Positions 55,318 to 64,000 of a DNA stretch of 64,000 nucleotides are shown here, piece by piece. Origin of the DNA: DASPJL01 sp035628645 (GTDB taxonomy: Bacteria; Bacteroidota; Bacteroidia; Cytophagales; Cyclobacteriaceae); assembly GCA_035628645.1 (NCBI GenBank), contig DASPJL010000159.1, positions 8,450 through 72,449 on the forward strand, given 5' to 3'. The notes beneath the pieces are model-generated. The model saw only the letters and a program-made list of their open reading frames with translations. It did no database searches and was not told the origin of the DNA. Each line of letters opens with the position of its first letter. Within the stretch, counting starts at the first letter, position 1. The translations under genes were made by a program, and so were the position numbers.

Positions 55318-55345
55318 ATCAGGAGATTGAAAGGAAGCTCCTGAT
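55318..55345. terminator. Hairpin between convergent SDR and hybrid kinase genes
   Basis: ATCAGGAG and CTCCTGAT form an 8-bp stem with a 12-base loop. It could terminate either gene; no clear U-tract follows on either side. Confidence 0.45.
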
Positions 55346-55367
55346 GAACAAAGTCTTTACGTGGTTT

Positions 55368-57737
55368 TTAACTTACTCCAACCTTTAAAACATTTAAAAT
55401 CTCTTCATAGAGATCATCCGGATAAAAAGGTTTGGAGACATAGCCATTCATGCCTATTTCAATGCATTTTTCCTTCTCCTTCTTAAAAGCGGCGGCGGTC
55501 ATAGCGATAATAGGAATGGTGGAAAATGGAGCTGTACTGCTTTCCCTTATAATTCTGGTACATTCTTCTCCCCCCATTTCAGGCATTTGAAGATCCATAA
55601 GGATAAGGTCGTATTGAACCTCATTTAATTTACTTAATACTTCCTTTCCATTTTCGGCTACTTCCACTTTGGCGTTCCAGTTTGATAAGGTTTCGCTTGC
55701 GACCAGTTGGTTAATCATGTTGTCTTCGGCAAGAAGAATGGTTAATCCTTTCAAAGACTTTTCCTGCCTTTGAAGTTGCGGTTTCGCATCTTTATTAGGA
55801 TCCGTTCCCGTCTTTAGTAAGAGCGAGAAGGTAAAAATGCTGCCTTTGTCTATTTCACTTTCTACAACTATTGTTCCTTGCTGAAGTTCTATCAATTGTC
55901 TTGAAATAGAGAGCCCGAGCCCTGTTCCACCAAACCTCCTGGTAGTGTCTGCGTCGGCCTGTTTGAACTCCTCAAAAATTCCCACTTGCTTTTCCTGTGA
56001 GATTCCAATTCCCGAATCCTCAATCCTGAATTTAATTTTTCCCTCTTTTAAGCTTTCATTGCTGACGGTGATGTTTACAAATCCACTCTTTGTGAATTTC
56101 ACGGCATTTCCTGCCAGGTTAATCAATATTTGCGATAATCTTGTCGGATCACCCGTCACCCATTCTGGTACGGCATTATCAAATTCTACCTGGAAATCAA
56201 TTCCCTTTTCATCCGCCACCCTCCGGATCGGATAGGTAGCGCTTTGAACGGTGTCTTTTAGATTGAAGAGGACATTTTCAAATGTCATCTTTCCCGAATG
56301 GATCTTTGTTAAGTCCAGGATATCATTTATAATAACCATCAGGTTGCTTCCTGACAATTGAATGGCATTGATGTATTCTTTTTGTTTTTCGGAGAGGGAA
56401 GTTTGAGTAAGCAGGTTGGCCACTCCTAAAATTCCATTTAACGGGGTTCTGATCTCATGGCTCATATTAGCCAAAAAGCTTTCCTGAAGTTTCCTGGCTT
56501 CTTCGGCAAATTGCTTGGCTTCTATGTGGGCCAGTTCAGTTTGTTTTCTGATATGAATGTCGCGAACCATACAGTGAAAATTCCTGATCCTGCCTTCCGA
56601 TTCCCACCAGATCCTTACGCTTTGTTCTACCCATCTGCTTTTCCCACTTTTGGTAAGCACGGGAAATTCCATTATTGTTTCTTCCTTTTTCTCTTTAAAC
56701 TGATCGTAATAGTATTTCTGAACTCTATCCCGCCATTCAGGGTCTATAAGAGTTGTAAAATGTTTTCCCAGCAACTCTTCGGGCTTGTACTCCACCAGTT
56801 TTGTTACCCGATTGTTCATATAGGTAAAGTTTCCGGCAGGGTCTGTAGTATAAACCACATCGGCAATATCTTCTATCAGGTTCTTATAATTCTCTTCGCT
56901 TTGGGTCAAATTACTTTGTTGTCCTATTTGCTCAAAGATGCTCACAACATATACAATTTCGTTGTTTTCGTAAACAGGCTCGCACCACATCTTAACTTGA
57001 ATTACCTCTTCGCCCCGATGGATTTTAACATCGTCTGAGAAACTGGCTTCTCCTTTCAGCGCTTTAAAAAAAAGCTTCTTTCCGGTTGAATAAATGCGCT
57101 TTTCTCCCGGCAGGCGAAGGTTAAAGTTTGCAGGATGTTTTTCAATGACTATCGATTCATTTAATAGTTCCGAAGCCTTTTTATTTGCACACACGATCTT
57201 TTCCTCTTTGGTCATTAGGGTAACCGCAAAAGGCATCACTTCAATTATACTTTTTAGTAAAACCCTGCCATCTTCCAGCTCTTTTGTCCTTTGGTGCAAC
57301 TTCCATTTTGAATTCACACTGTCAGCCATCACTTTTAGACATTCCATCTGATCCTCAGTAAATGTTCTTTCCCGACTATCCATCACGGCTAAAGCACCTG
57401 TTGTTCCATCTTTCAGGTCAAAAGGTACTTTCGCATAACTCTGTATTTTTTGTCCGTTTAGGATAAATGGTTTGGAAATGTTACTTAAAGATTGTGTCTT
57501 CTTTAAGATTTTAAAGTCCTGAATTCCTCCTTTGTCAGTCTGAGTGACGTCTGCACCAAAAGCAGAAACAGCAAATGTTTCATCATTCCTGGTTAAGGCG
57601 ATGAAAGCAATAGGCGTATCACAAAATGATGATGCAGAACGGGAAATGGCATCTAATTGTGTTTGAAATTCCTTCTTAAAACTGCCAATTGAACTGTCCG
57701 GGTTAGTGGCCTTTTGGAAATTCAGGTAATGGGGCAT
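55368..57737 (-). CDS. GAF-PAS-PAS hybrid sensor histidine kinase with receiver
   Basis: A 789-residue soluble hybrid kinase. An N-terminal GAF domain (about 20-150; FCDTPIAFIALTRNDET) precedes two PAS domains (about 160-275 and 280-400; VVYTTDPAGNFTYMNNRVTK). HisKA carries the phosphoacceptor in MSHEIRTPLNGIL. HATPase motifs are LINLAGNAVKFTKSG, DSGIGIS and GTGLGLSISRQL. The C-terminal receiver (about 665-785) has ILLAEDNMINQLVA and the phospho-Asp in LILMDLQMPEMGG. No output domain or adjacent regulator is visible, so the signal presumably passes through a phosphotransfer protein elsewhere. Confidence 0.95.
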   Translation of the reverse strand: MPHYLNFQKATNPDSSIGSFKKEFQTQLDAISRSASSFCDTPIAFIALTRNDETFAVSAFGADVTQTDKGGIQDFKILKKTQSLSNISKPFILNGQKIQSYAKVPFDLKDGTTGALAVMDSRERTFTEDQMECLKVMADSVNSKWKLHQRTKELEDGRVLLKSIIEVMPFAVTLMTKEEKIVCANKKASELLNESIVIEKHPANFNLRLPGEKRIYSTGKKLFFKALKGEASFSDDVKIHRGEEVIQVKMWCEPVYENNEIVYVVSIFEQIGQQSNLTQSEENYKNLIEDIADVVYTTDPAGNFTYMNNRVTKLVEYKPEELLGKHFTTLIDPEWRDRVQKYYYDQFKEKKEETIMEFPVLTKSGKSRWVEQSVRIWWESEGRIRNFHCMVRDIHIRKQTELAHIEAKQFAEEARKLQESFLANMSHEIRTPLNGILGVANLLTQTSLSEKQKEYINAIQLSGSNLMVIINDILDLTKIHSGKMTFENVLFNLKDTVQSATYPIRRVADEKGIDFQVEFDNAVPEWVTGDPTRLSQILINLAGNAVKFTKSGFVNITVSNESLKEGKIKFRIEDSGIGISQEKQVGIFEEFKQADADTTRRFGGTGLGLSISRQLIELQQGTIVVESEIDKGSIFTFSLLLKTGTDPNKDAKPQLQRQEKSLKGLTILLAEDNMINQLVASETLSNWNAKVEVAENGKEVLSKLNEVQYDLILMDLQMPEMGGEECTRIIRESSTAPFSTIPIIAMTAAAFKKEKEKCIEIGMNGYVSKPFYPDDLYEEILNVLKVGVS

Positions 57738-57992
57738 GAGGTTTCATTTAACCCTTAAAGATCAGAAAATCATAATTTCATAGTGTATACTTGTTGTGGT
57801 TATAAATACAGATGTATGAAATCGATGAAATACCAGATATAATCTAAGCCCTCGAAAAGATTTCACTTTACACTGGTTCTGATTATATCAGGTAGATGGC
57901 GCAGTCTTTATTTTAAACCGGTCGTATTTTAATTAAAGAGGAATACAATTGCTGCAATAAGTCTTGAAAATTTACTTACAAATCGCACTTTA

Positions 57993-58586
57993 ATGATGAC
58001 AAATAGAAAAGATATTTTTGAACGAATGAGGGCCGGGGAGCCACTCCTAAAGGATGACCCTGAGTATAATAAGTTTGCAGAGGTTGTGGCTCAAACCATT
58101 AAGCAAGTAGTCGAAATGAACGCGACCGCGCATGACGTAGATGAAGTCCGACGAAGATTGAGCTTGATCATTGGTTCGGAGATCGACGAATCCACCGCTA
58201 TCTTCCCTCCTTTTTACACCAACTTTGGCAAGTTTATTAGTATCGGCAAAAATGTATTTATCAATCATGCTTGCTCCTTTCTGGATATAGGAGGCATTAC
58301 CGTGGAAGATGAAGTGATGATCGGGCCGAGAGTTAATTTGGTCACAGAGAATCATCCCCTGGACCCAAAAGCGCGGAAAACTTTACTTCTTAAGGCCATT
58401 GTAGTGAAGCGAAATGCATGGATTGGAGCAGGAGCAACCATTCTGCCGGGGGTGACAATTGGCGAAAATTCAATAGTAGCTGCGGGAGCAGTTGTAACTC
58501 GGGATGTGTCAGCCAATACTGTAGTAGCAGGTATGCCGGCGAAGGTTGTTAAAAACTTGAAAGGTTTAGAGGGATCCGTCCAATAA
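57993..58586 (+). CDS. Sugar O-acetyltransferase (LacA/Maa/NodL type)
   Basis: A 197-residue acetyl-CoA-dependent acetyltransferase of the left-handed beta-helix superfamily. The N-terminal cap (MRAGEPLLKDDPEY) resembles the maltose/galactoside acetyltransferase head. Hexapeptide repeats follow, with the catalytic His in ENHPLD and the end GVTIGENSIVAAGAVVTRDV, typical of NodL/LacA. Start is ATG 57993 or 57996. It may acetylate sugars released by the glycosidases, but the substrate is not predictable. Confidence 0.93.
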   Translation: MMTNRKDIFERMRAGEPLLKDDPEYNKFAEVVAQTIKQVVEMNATAHDVDEVRRRLSLIIGSEIDESTAIFPPFYTNFGKFISIGKNVFINHACSFLDIGGITVEDEVMIGPRVNLVTENHPLDPKARKTLLLKAIVVKRNAWIGAGATILPGVTIGENSIVAAGAVVTRDVSANTVVAGMPAKVVKNLKGLEGSVQ

Positions 58587-58687
58587 AACAATATTTCTTG
58601 AGATCAAAAGAAACACACGTCAATTTAAAAAGATTTTATTGGTTAGAACGAACACGAGCCAAGACGAAACATTATCAACACACAGAT

Positions 58688-59917
58688 TCAATTCTTTATC
58701 TTATTAATCTGCTTACGGATATACTCTTTTTCAATTTCAAACTCCGTCTGTTGAAGTGTTTTTAGGAAAAATTCTCGTGCTACACTATTATTCCCTTCCA
58801 ATAAATTAAATTTCCCCAATGTAGCGTTGAGGAGGTAATACTGGTTGAAGAACGGCTTTTGTTGTAATTCATTTAATATTTTGAACGCCTTCTTTTTTTG
58901 GCCGGAATAGTATAAAGCAATGGAATAATTTAATTCAACAAATGGGTTGGGATTCATTTGAAGTAGTTGTAAGTAGAGTTTACTGACCGAAACCCAATCG
59001 GTTGAATTAAAATCCTTTGCCGTACAATGCAAATAGGCAATAGTGGCTTCGTAATGATAAGACGAAACGGGGCCTCCTTTGGATTGGTGAAGGAAAGTGC
59101 AGGCATACCTGATCAAATCTTTGTTCCATAATGAGCGGTCTTGTTCCTCAAGATCCAAGAGTTCTCCGTTTGACCCTATCCTCGCTTTAAATCTTGCAGC
59201 GTTAAATAACATTAATGCGTATAAAGCTGCCGTTTCTTTGTTGCCAATGTTGCCATCAATAAGCGTTTTGGCCATGAGCAACGCTTCTTCACAAAGCTCT
59301 TCCCTCAAAAGTTCTTTTCCCCAGGAAGACTTATAGCCTTCATTGAATAACAGGTATAAGATCTTATGGACAATATGAATCCTTGAATGTAAGGTTAACA
59401 CGTCCGGTTCCTGTAAAGGCACTTTCTCCTCTCTTATTTTTTGTCTTGCCCTCGAAAGAAGTTTGTCTACCCCGTCAATTGTCATTGCCAAAACTTTCGC
59501 TATGGATTCAATCTTAAGGTTAATAACATATTTCAGGGTAATCACCACCTGTACCTTTGGGGAAAGATCAGGATGGGCACAGGCAAACAATAACCTTAAT
59601 TGATAATCATCAACCACGGAATCGGAAGAATGCGGGTCCTGGAAAAGAAAATCTTCATTAACGGTAATACCTCTTACTCTCTTTTCCTTCTTAATCTTAT
59701 TCAGTGCTTTGTTTTTACAAACCTTGTAAATCCAGCCTTCAGGGTTTGCAGGTATTCCGTCGCTCTTCCAGGAGGTCAATGCTGAGGAATAAGAATCCTG
59801 TACAAGATCTTCAGCGGTTTCCAGATCAATTTCCTGGGAGAAATATAACAGGGAAGCAACCATCTTTCCAAAATACTTTTTGTATAAATGATCTACTTCC
59901 TGTTGTACTTTATCCAT
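58688..59917 (-). CDS. ECF42-type RNA polymerase sigma factor with C-terminal TPR-like extension
   Basis: A 409-residue ECF sigma factor. Regions 2 and 4 lie in the first 170 residues (ETAEDLVQDSYSSALTSW; DLSPKVQVVITLKYVINLKI). They are followed by a 230-residue helical extension (DUF6596/SigI-like, ending in TPR-like repeats), the hallmark of the ECF42 group. That group is regulated without a membrane anti-sigma and is linked genetically to DGPF/YCII-domain proteins; such a gene lies 14 bases upstream in the same operon. Targets usually include the DGPF gene itself. Confidence 0.93.
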   Translation of the reverse strand: MDKVQQEVDHLYKKYFGKMVASLLYFSQEIDLETAEDLVQDSYSSALTSWKSDGIPANPEGWIYKVCKNKALNKIKKEKRVRGITVNEDFLFQDPHSSDSVVDDYQLRLLFACAHPDLSPKVQVVITLKYVINLKIESIAKVLAMTIDGVDKLLSRARQKIREEKVPLQEPDVLTLHSRIHIVHKILYLLFNEGYKSSWGKELLREELCEEALLMAKTLIDGNIGNKETAALYALMLFNAARFKARIGSNGELLDLEEQDRSLWNKDLIRYACTFLHQSKGGPVSSYHYEATIAYLHCTAKDFNSTDWVSVSKLYLQLLQMNPNPFVELNYSIALYYSGQKKKAFKILNELQQKPFFNQYYLLNATLGKFNLLEGNNSVAREFFLKTLQQTEFEIEKEYIRKQINKIKN

Positions 59918-59931
59918 CTGTTACTTGTTGA

Positions 59932-60270
59932 TTACTTCCATATTTGCCGAACCTCTATCGCAATCTTTCCCTCGATAATCAGCGGACAAGTTTGAGTCAT
60001 TGAGGCAGCCTGATCAAGGTTTTCTGCAGTTATGATCATATAACCGCTTATTGCTTCCTTCGCTTCAAGAAAGGGGCCATCCGACAAAACACGATCTTTA
60101 TTCACATACCTGCCCGTGGTTAACAAAGGTTCACCGGTTCCTAAGTCTCCGGATTCCGATAAAGATTCCATCCACGTCATCATCAGTTGGAGGTCTCTGT
60201 TGAATTCCTCTTCTGACATTTCGCTCATCTTTTTCAAGTCTTCTCTGATAAGCAATAAGAATTTTTCCAT
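59932..60270 (-). CDS. YCII-related DGPF-domain protein
   Basis: A 112-residue small protein of the YCII/DGPF family. The signature DGPFLEAKEAISGYMII and the N-terminus EKFLLLIRED are clear. These proteins are the constant genomic partners of ECF42 sigma factors; their biochemical function is unknown. The gene lies between the small membrane protein and the sigma factor, in one minus-strand operon. Confidence 0.94.
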   Translation of the reverse strand: MEKFLLLIREDLKKMSEMSEEEFNRDLQLMMTWMESLSESGDLGTGEPLLTTGRYVNKDRVLSDGPFLEAKEAISGYMIITAENLDQAASMTQTCPLIIEGKIAIEVRQIWK

Positions 60271-60306
60271 GTATAAATTATGATTAAATATGATTGGTAA
60301 GGGAAA

Positions 60307-60639
60307 CTATTTTTTCTGCTGTTTAAATTTATAAAAGATGTCCGGTAGCTGCATTATCGTGAGATATAAAAGTGATAATATGCAAAGTCCGGTTACTTGC
60401 AGGAGGCCCGCTGTCGATATTGAAACTCCAATTCCTGTTGCTATAGCAATATAGGCAGCAAGACAAAGAGGACACTTTGGCAAGAGCGCCAATACCATTC
60501 CCGGAATTACCCACCTTATAATTTTAAGACGGCCTCTTTTAACTTTTGTAGGTTGTCGGCTTCCAAATACTGTTCGCAACGTTATCTTTTTTTGAGCTGC
60601 ATTTAGCCTCATATCTGAACAACAGCGATAGGTATTCAT
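60307..60639 (-). CDS. Small MerC-like membrane protein
   Basis: About 110 residues from ATG 60639, preceded by AAGGAGG; this start overlaps the DUF899 stop as ATGA, so translation is coupled. After a basic N-terminus, one or two hydrophobic segments contain a CPLC motif (ALLPKCPLCLAAYIAIATGI), then VTGLCILSLLYLTIM. The cysteine pair in a membrane context recalls MerC-type or thiol-redox proteins; the assignment is tentative. Its place between DUF899 (thioredoxin-fold) and DGPF genes suggests a redox-linked role. Confidence 0.72.
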   Translation of the reverse strand: MNTYRCCSDMRLNAAQKKITLRTVFGSRQPTKVKRGRLKIIRWVIPGMVLALLPKCPLCLAAYIAIATGIGVSISTAGLLQVTGLCILSLLYLTIMQLPDIFYKFKQQKK

Positions 60640-61460
60640 ATCGCCTCCTTTTTTGATCCGCAGCATGAATCTTCTTCCAACGATTGGTATCTTCCAGTGG
60701 AATCTACATACCCGGAATGATTATACTTATCGTGATGTCTTACCCAGTCGGTAAGGTTACCATTAGGACCGGTTTCATTACGTCCTTTTGGAGTCAGATC
60801 AAGAAACATGTAGGCTGAAATAGTCTTTTCATCTCCCCGGCCGTAGGTGGAATAAGTATGGAAGACATTGCCGGTTTCATCCTTGATGAACACACTGACA
60901 CCCGGCGCTTCTTCCTCGTGTACATCAACAAGGTCGAAGTTGAAGTAGCCTTTACCTTTTTTAATTTCCTCTTCAGTAAAAGAAACATGATAATCGTAGT
61001 TAAAATCCGAACCATAAGAAGATACCCATTTAAAGCGCCATCCCATCCGTGTTTTGAAAGATTCGATTTCAGCTATAGGCGCTCTTGAAACGGCTACAAA
61101 GGATACATCCTTGTTTTCAAAGTGCATTCTTGCAGCATCTACATGGTCTGCTCCGAAAGAACATCCAACGCATCCTTCTTTCCAGCCTGGTGCAAACATG
61201 AAATGCTGGACAATCAACTGACTTCGGCCCTGAAAAAGGTCGGATAATGTATTCTTACCATCCGGTCCTTCGAAAACATAAGGTTTTTCGACTTTAACCC
61301 ATGGTAGCTTACGACGCTCCTGACTCAACTTATCACCGAGTCTTGTCAATTCTTTTTCCTTTTTTAGAAATTCCTTTCGCTCAAGGATCCACTCCTCCTT
61401 TGATACAATTCTATTATGATTTGTAGCTGGATTTTGGGTTGACTCTATTATTTTTTCCAT
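60636..61460 (-). CDS. DUF899 thioredoxin-fold protein (copy 1)
   Basis: A 274-residue soluble protein of the DUF899 family, which has a thioredoxin-like fold. Typical motifs are VSKEEWILERKEFLKKEKEL, LPWVKVEKPYVFEGPDG, a Cys pair in EGCVGCSF, HVDAARMHF and VAVSRAPIAEIE. The C-terminus ends CCGSK. The function of the family is unknown; a redox or detoxification role is suggested by the fold. It is a close paralogue of the next gene and the stop overlaps the small membrane protein start. Confidence 0.92.
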   Translation of the reverse strand: MEKIIESTQNPATNHNRIVSKEEWILERKEFLKKEKELTRLGDKLSQERRKLPWVKVEKPYVFEGPDGKNTLSDLFQGRSQLIVQHFMFAPGWKEGCVGCSFGADHVDAARMHFENKDVSFVAVSRAPIAEIESFKTRMGWRFKWVSSYGSDFNYDYHVSFTEEEIKKGKGYFNFDLVDVHEEEAPGVSVFIKDETGNVFHTYSTYGRGDEKTISAYMFLDLTPKGRNETGPNGNLTDWVRHHDKYNHSGYVDSTGRYQSLEEDSCCGSKKEAI

Positions 61461-61529
61461 AATTAAGATTTACATTTATTCTAAAGACAATCTCGATTTC
61501 GGAAACCGGACAGAGAAATATTTAGCACT

Positions 61530-62354
61530 TCATTTTGACTCCATTTTTGATCCGCAGCAGGAGTCTGCTTCCTGGGAATGGTACCTTCCATTGGAATCCA
61601 CGTAACCTTCATTCTTATACCTATCGTGATGTCTTACCCAACTCGTAAGGCCGGAGCCATCCTGGGGTTCATTTCGTCCTTTTGGGGCCCAGTCAAGGAA
61701 CATGTAAGTTGAAAGAAGCTTTTCCAGTCCTCGTTCATAAGTAGAATAGGTATGGAAGATGTTACCTGTTTCATCTTTAAAGAACACACTGGCACCAGGC
61801 CTTTCTTCCTCGTGTACATCAACAAAGTCAAAATTATAGTACCCTTTGCCTTTTTTGATTTCCTCTTCCGTAAAAGAAACATGATAATCGAAATTGAAAT
61901 CGGAGCCGTAAGAAGACACCCATTTAAAACTCCACCCCATGCGTTTTTTAAAAGCTTCGATTTCAGCTAAAGGCGCTCTTGATACCGCTGCAAAGGATAA
62001 ATCTTTGTTTTCGAAATGTATTCTCGCCGCATCCACATGGTCCGAGACAAATGAACATCCGACACATCCTTCTATCCAGCCTGGCCCAAGCATGAAGTGA
62101 TAGACAATCAACTGACTTCGTCCCTGAAAGAGATCAGATAACGTATACTTGCCATCCGGTCCTTCGAAAACATACGGTTTTTCGACTCTTACCCATGGTA
62201 GTTCACGGCGCTCCTGACTCAACTTATCATTGAGCCTTGTCAGTTCTTTTTCCTTTTTTAAAAGTTCCTTTCGCTCAAGGATCCATTCTTCTTTGGATAC
62301 AATTCTATTGTGCCCTTTAGCTGGATTATGGGTAGACTCTATTATTTTTTCCAT
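61530..62354 (-). CDS. DUF899 thioredoxin-fold protein (copy 2)
   Basis: 274 residues, nearly collinear with copy 1 and mostly identical; differences cluster around GPGWIEGCVGCSFVSD and the C-terminal third (APKGRNEPQDGSGLTSWVRH). The Cys pair and CCGSK tail are kept, so both copies look functional. It is the first gene of the minus-strand operon that ends with the ECF42 sigma factor, and its promoter should lie in 62355-62600. Confidence 0.92.
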   Translation of the reverse strand: MEKIIESTHNPAKGHNRIVSKEEWILERKELLKKEKELTRLNDKLSQERRELPWVRVEKPYVFEGPDGKYTLSDLFQGRSQLIVYHFMLGPGWIEGCVGCSFVSDHVDAARIHFENKDLSFAAVSRAPLAEIEAFKKRMGWSFKWVSSYGSDFNFDYHVSFTEEEIKKGKGYYNFDFVDVHEEERPGASVFFKDETGNIFHTYSTYERGLEKLLSTYMFLDWAPKGRNEPQDGSGLTSWVRHHDRYKNEGYVDSNGRYHSQEADSCCGSKMESK

Positions 62355-62411
62355 AATATTATGATTTAGGCTTATTCTATAGACAATCTCAGTTTCGAAA
62401 ACCGGACAGAG

Positions 62412-62791
62412 GATTATTTTTAGTTGTAACGAACATCTTCTGTCAAGTGAATATAAAGAAATTGTCTTTCAGTATCTTGATTTCGAAAATCAGAAAAAAG
62501 CATTTCTTCTATGATTTCAATTATCAAATTACCGGATAAGTACAATAAGTGCTTCCTCGGAGCGCCATCGGAACGCCCTCGGAGCGCCATCGGAAGATGA
62601 AAAGGAAATTATTAAGAGTGAAATAATGGAAAAATACAATTTTACTCCCTTAAATAAACCAGCAAAGTCAAATTGCGCCAACTGGACTACGCGATAGGAT
62701 AGGATCTTGATAAAATTATCCCCAAGGCAATAGATATTTCTATATTGCCATTATTTAACTTTAATTTATCAACCATACCTACTAGCGCGCG
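62412..62791. other. Divergent intergenic region with a 22-bp tandem repeat
   Basis: About 380 bases between the DUF899 operon and the UvrA-like gene. At 62556-62598 the unit CTCGGAGCGCCATCGGAA occurs twice with a 22-base period; its GC content is well above the surroundings. The promoters of both flanking transcripts should lie here, but none matched the consensus. Confidence 0.5.
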
Positions 62792-64000
62792 ATGAAGAAT
62801 ATCCTTATAAGGGGAGCAAGAGAGAACAATCTGAAAAATGTATCTCTTGAGATTCCTAAAAATAAGATAACTGTTTTTACAGGAGTATCCGGTTCTGGTA
62901 AATCATCTATTGTATTTGATACCATTGCCTCTGAGGCCCAACGACAGCTTTATGAAAATTTCAGTATGTTCATCCGGAGTTTTCTGCCCAGGTATCCCCA
63001 ACCCGATGCGGATGCGATTGAAAACCTGAATATGGCAGTGGTGGTTGACCAGAAAAGGCTTGGAGGCGGCTCTCATTCTACTCTTGGTACAATCACTGAT
63101 ATTTCGCCTGTCTTAAGGCTCTTATTTTCGCGGATAGGAAAACCTTTTGTGGGGTATTCGAATGTATATTCCTTCAATGATCCTCAGGGAATGTGTCCGG
63201 AATGTAATGGAATAGGACAGAAACTGGGGGTGATAGCCGATGATTTTATTGATATGTCTAAATCCCTTAATGAAGGAGCCATTAAGTTGGCTGTATTTGC
63301 CTCATGGGAAAAAGACATGTATGCCAGTACCGGTTTTTTTGACAATAATAAGAAGCTGTCGGATTATACCGAGGAGGAAATGGACCTGTTGCTTTACAGC
63401 GGTCCAAGAAAGTTCAAGCTGAGGATAGGTGAGCGGTCGATGAATGCTACCTATATGGGCATGATTGAGAAGTTTAACCGATCATATATTAAAAGAGACA
63501 TTAAGACATTATCAGAAAGGACCCAAAAGGCAGTTGCTCCTTATATAAAGTTTGGTCCTTGTTCTGCCTGTAAAGGGGCGAGGTTAAATAAAGCAGCCCT
63601 TAACTGTAAAATAAACGGCGCCAACATTGCCGAACTTTCAAATATGGAAGTGGGCGATTTGATCCGTTTTCTTGACGATATCAAGGAACCGGTGGCGCTG
63701 CCGATGGTTAAGACTCTTAAGGAAAGGCTTCAACACCTGGTGGACATCGGGCTGGATTATTTAAACCTTAACAGACCTACGGACACCCTCTCGGGCGGGG
63801 AATCACAACGGGTCAAAATGGTAAAGCACTTAAGCAGCAGTCTGGTGGACGTGATGTATATTTTTGATGAACCTAGTGTGGGATTACACCCCAGAGATGT
63901 ACACCGGTTAAACCACCTGCTGGAAAAACTTCGGGAAAAAAGCAATACAATCATTGTGGTAGAGCATGATCCGGATGTGATCAGGATCGCTGAACATATT
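62792..64000 (+). CDS. UvrA-like ABC ATPase, short form (partial, runs off window)
   Basis: 403 codons are open from ATG 62792 to the window edge. The first ATPase half is intact: Walker A GVSGSGKSS, signature LSGGESQR, Walker B YIFDEPSVGLHP, and the switch VVEHDPD. A zinc module has CPECNG and CSACKG. The segment between Walker A and the signature is shorter than in housekeeping UvrA and appears to lack the UvrB-binding domain. This matches the short UvrA2/DrrC-like group associated with drug tolerance or DNA-ligand release. The second ATPase half lies outside the window. Confidence 0.88.
   Translation, partial: MKNILIRGARENNLKNVSLEIPKNKITVFTGVSGSGKSSIVFDTIASEAQRQLYENFSMFIRSFLPRYPQPDADAIENLNMAVVVDQKRLGGGSHSTLGTITDISPVLRLLFSRIGKPFVGYSNVYSFNDPQGMCPECNGIGQKLGVIADDFIDMSKSLNEGAIKLAVFASWEKDMYASTGFFDNNKKLSDYTEEEMDLLLYSGPRKFKLRIGERSMNATYMGMIEKFNRSYIKRDIKTLSERTQKAVAPYIKFGPCSACKGARLNKAALNCKINGANIAELSNMEVGDLIRFLDDIKEPVALPMVKTLKERLQHLVDIGLDYLNLNRPTDTLSGGESQRVKMVKHLSSSLVDVMYIFDEPSVGLHPRDVHRLNHLLEKLREKSNTIIVVEHDPDVIRIAEHI

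Larger units (their letters stand above)
60636..62411. repeat. Tandem gene duplication with duplicated leader
   Basis: Two units offset by about 894-896 bases: 60636-61515 and 61530-62411. Similarity includes the coding regions and about 55 bases upstream of each ATG (GACAATCTC, CCGGACAGAG), so the duplication carried the 5' leader, perhaps with a promoter. Confidence 0.85.

Overview
The window is AT-rich DNA from a member of the Bacteroidetes, most likely a gliding, polysaccharide-degrading Cytophagales-type bacterium (Sporocytophaga/Cytophaga-like; the genus is inference). The evidence is a SusC-type TonB-dependent receptor with a FecR/ECF sigma pair, a hybrid two-component propeller regulator, five secreted proteins ending in type IX secretion (T9SS) sorting domains, many PAS/GAF kinases, and a promoter matching the Bacteroidetes TTG-N19-TAnnTTTG pattern. 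I saw no rRNA, tRNA or CRISPR.

Layout. 1-3476 (minus): ECF sigma, FecR anti-sigma and the N-terminal 484 codons of a SusC receptor with an STN domain, a trans-envelope uptake switch cut by the window edge. 4000-8917 (plus): the conserved PrkA kinase, YeaH (DUF444) and SpoVR trio. 9084-13295: a hybrid two-component regulator interrupted by one in-frame TGA. 13424-14431: an FKBP lipoprotein. 14784-27281: GH16 glucanase, a 7TM sensor fused to a transposase-type zinc ribbon, GH18 chitinase, an IS1634-like remnant between 64-bp direct repeats, a T9SS cargo protein, a Thr/Asp/Gly repeat lipoprotein and a GH13 amylase. 27844-29436: a kinase-less GAF sensor.

30068-43730 is a copper and oxidative-stress island. 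It holds an HMA-AraC regulator, a CopA ATPase, a CopZ-like chaperone, Mn-catalase with an overlapping DsbA-like gene, an HYC_CC_PP protein, and a Cus-type tripartite efflux system. The RND pump of that system is split into two ORFs in its TM4-TM5 loop, and there are two adaptors with metal-binding heads. 44098-47845 (minus): Tat-exported GH5 and T9SS-exported GH26 glycosidases. 47968-48419: a tandem array of 85-88 bp hairpin repeats. 48486-62354: a BamA-like outer membrane protein, a cold-shock protein, two multi-sensor kinases, a SnoaL-like protein, an SDR, an acetyltransferase, and a minus-strand operon of two duplicated DUF899 genes, a small membrane protein, a YCII/DGPF protein and an ECF42-type sigma factor. 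A short UvrA-like gene runs off the right edge.

The most unusual items are the 7TM sensor with a transposase-derived DNA-binding head, the stop codon at a conserved Trp of the hybrid regulator, the pump split with its chain of mini-ORFs, the IS1634-like deletion derivative with a very long target duplication, a sigma factor with no standard start codon, and repeat DNA that has become part of a lipoprotein N-terminus. Several of these could be sequencing errors and are flagged as such.
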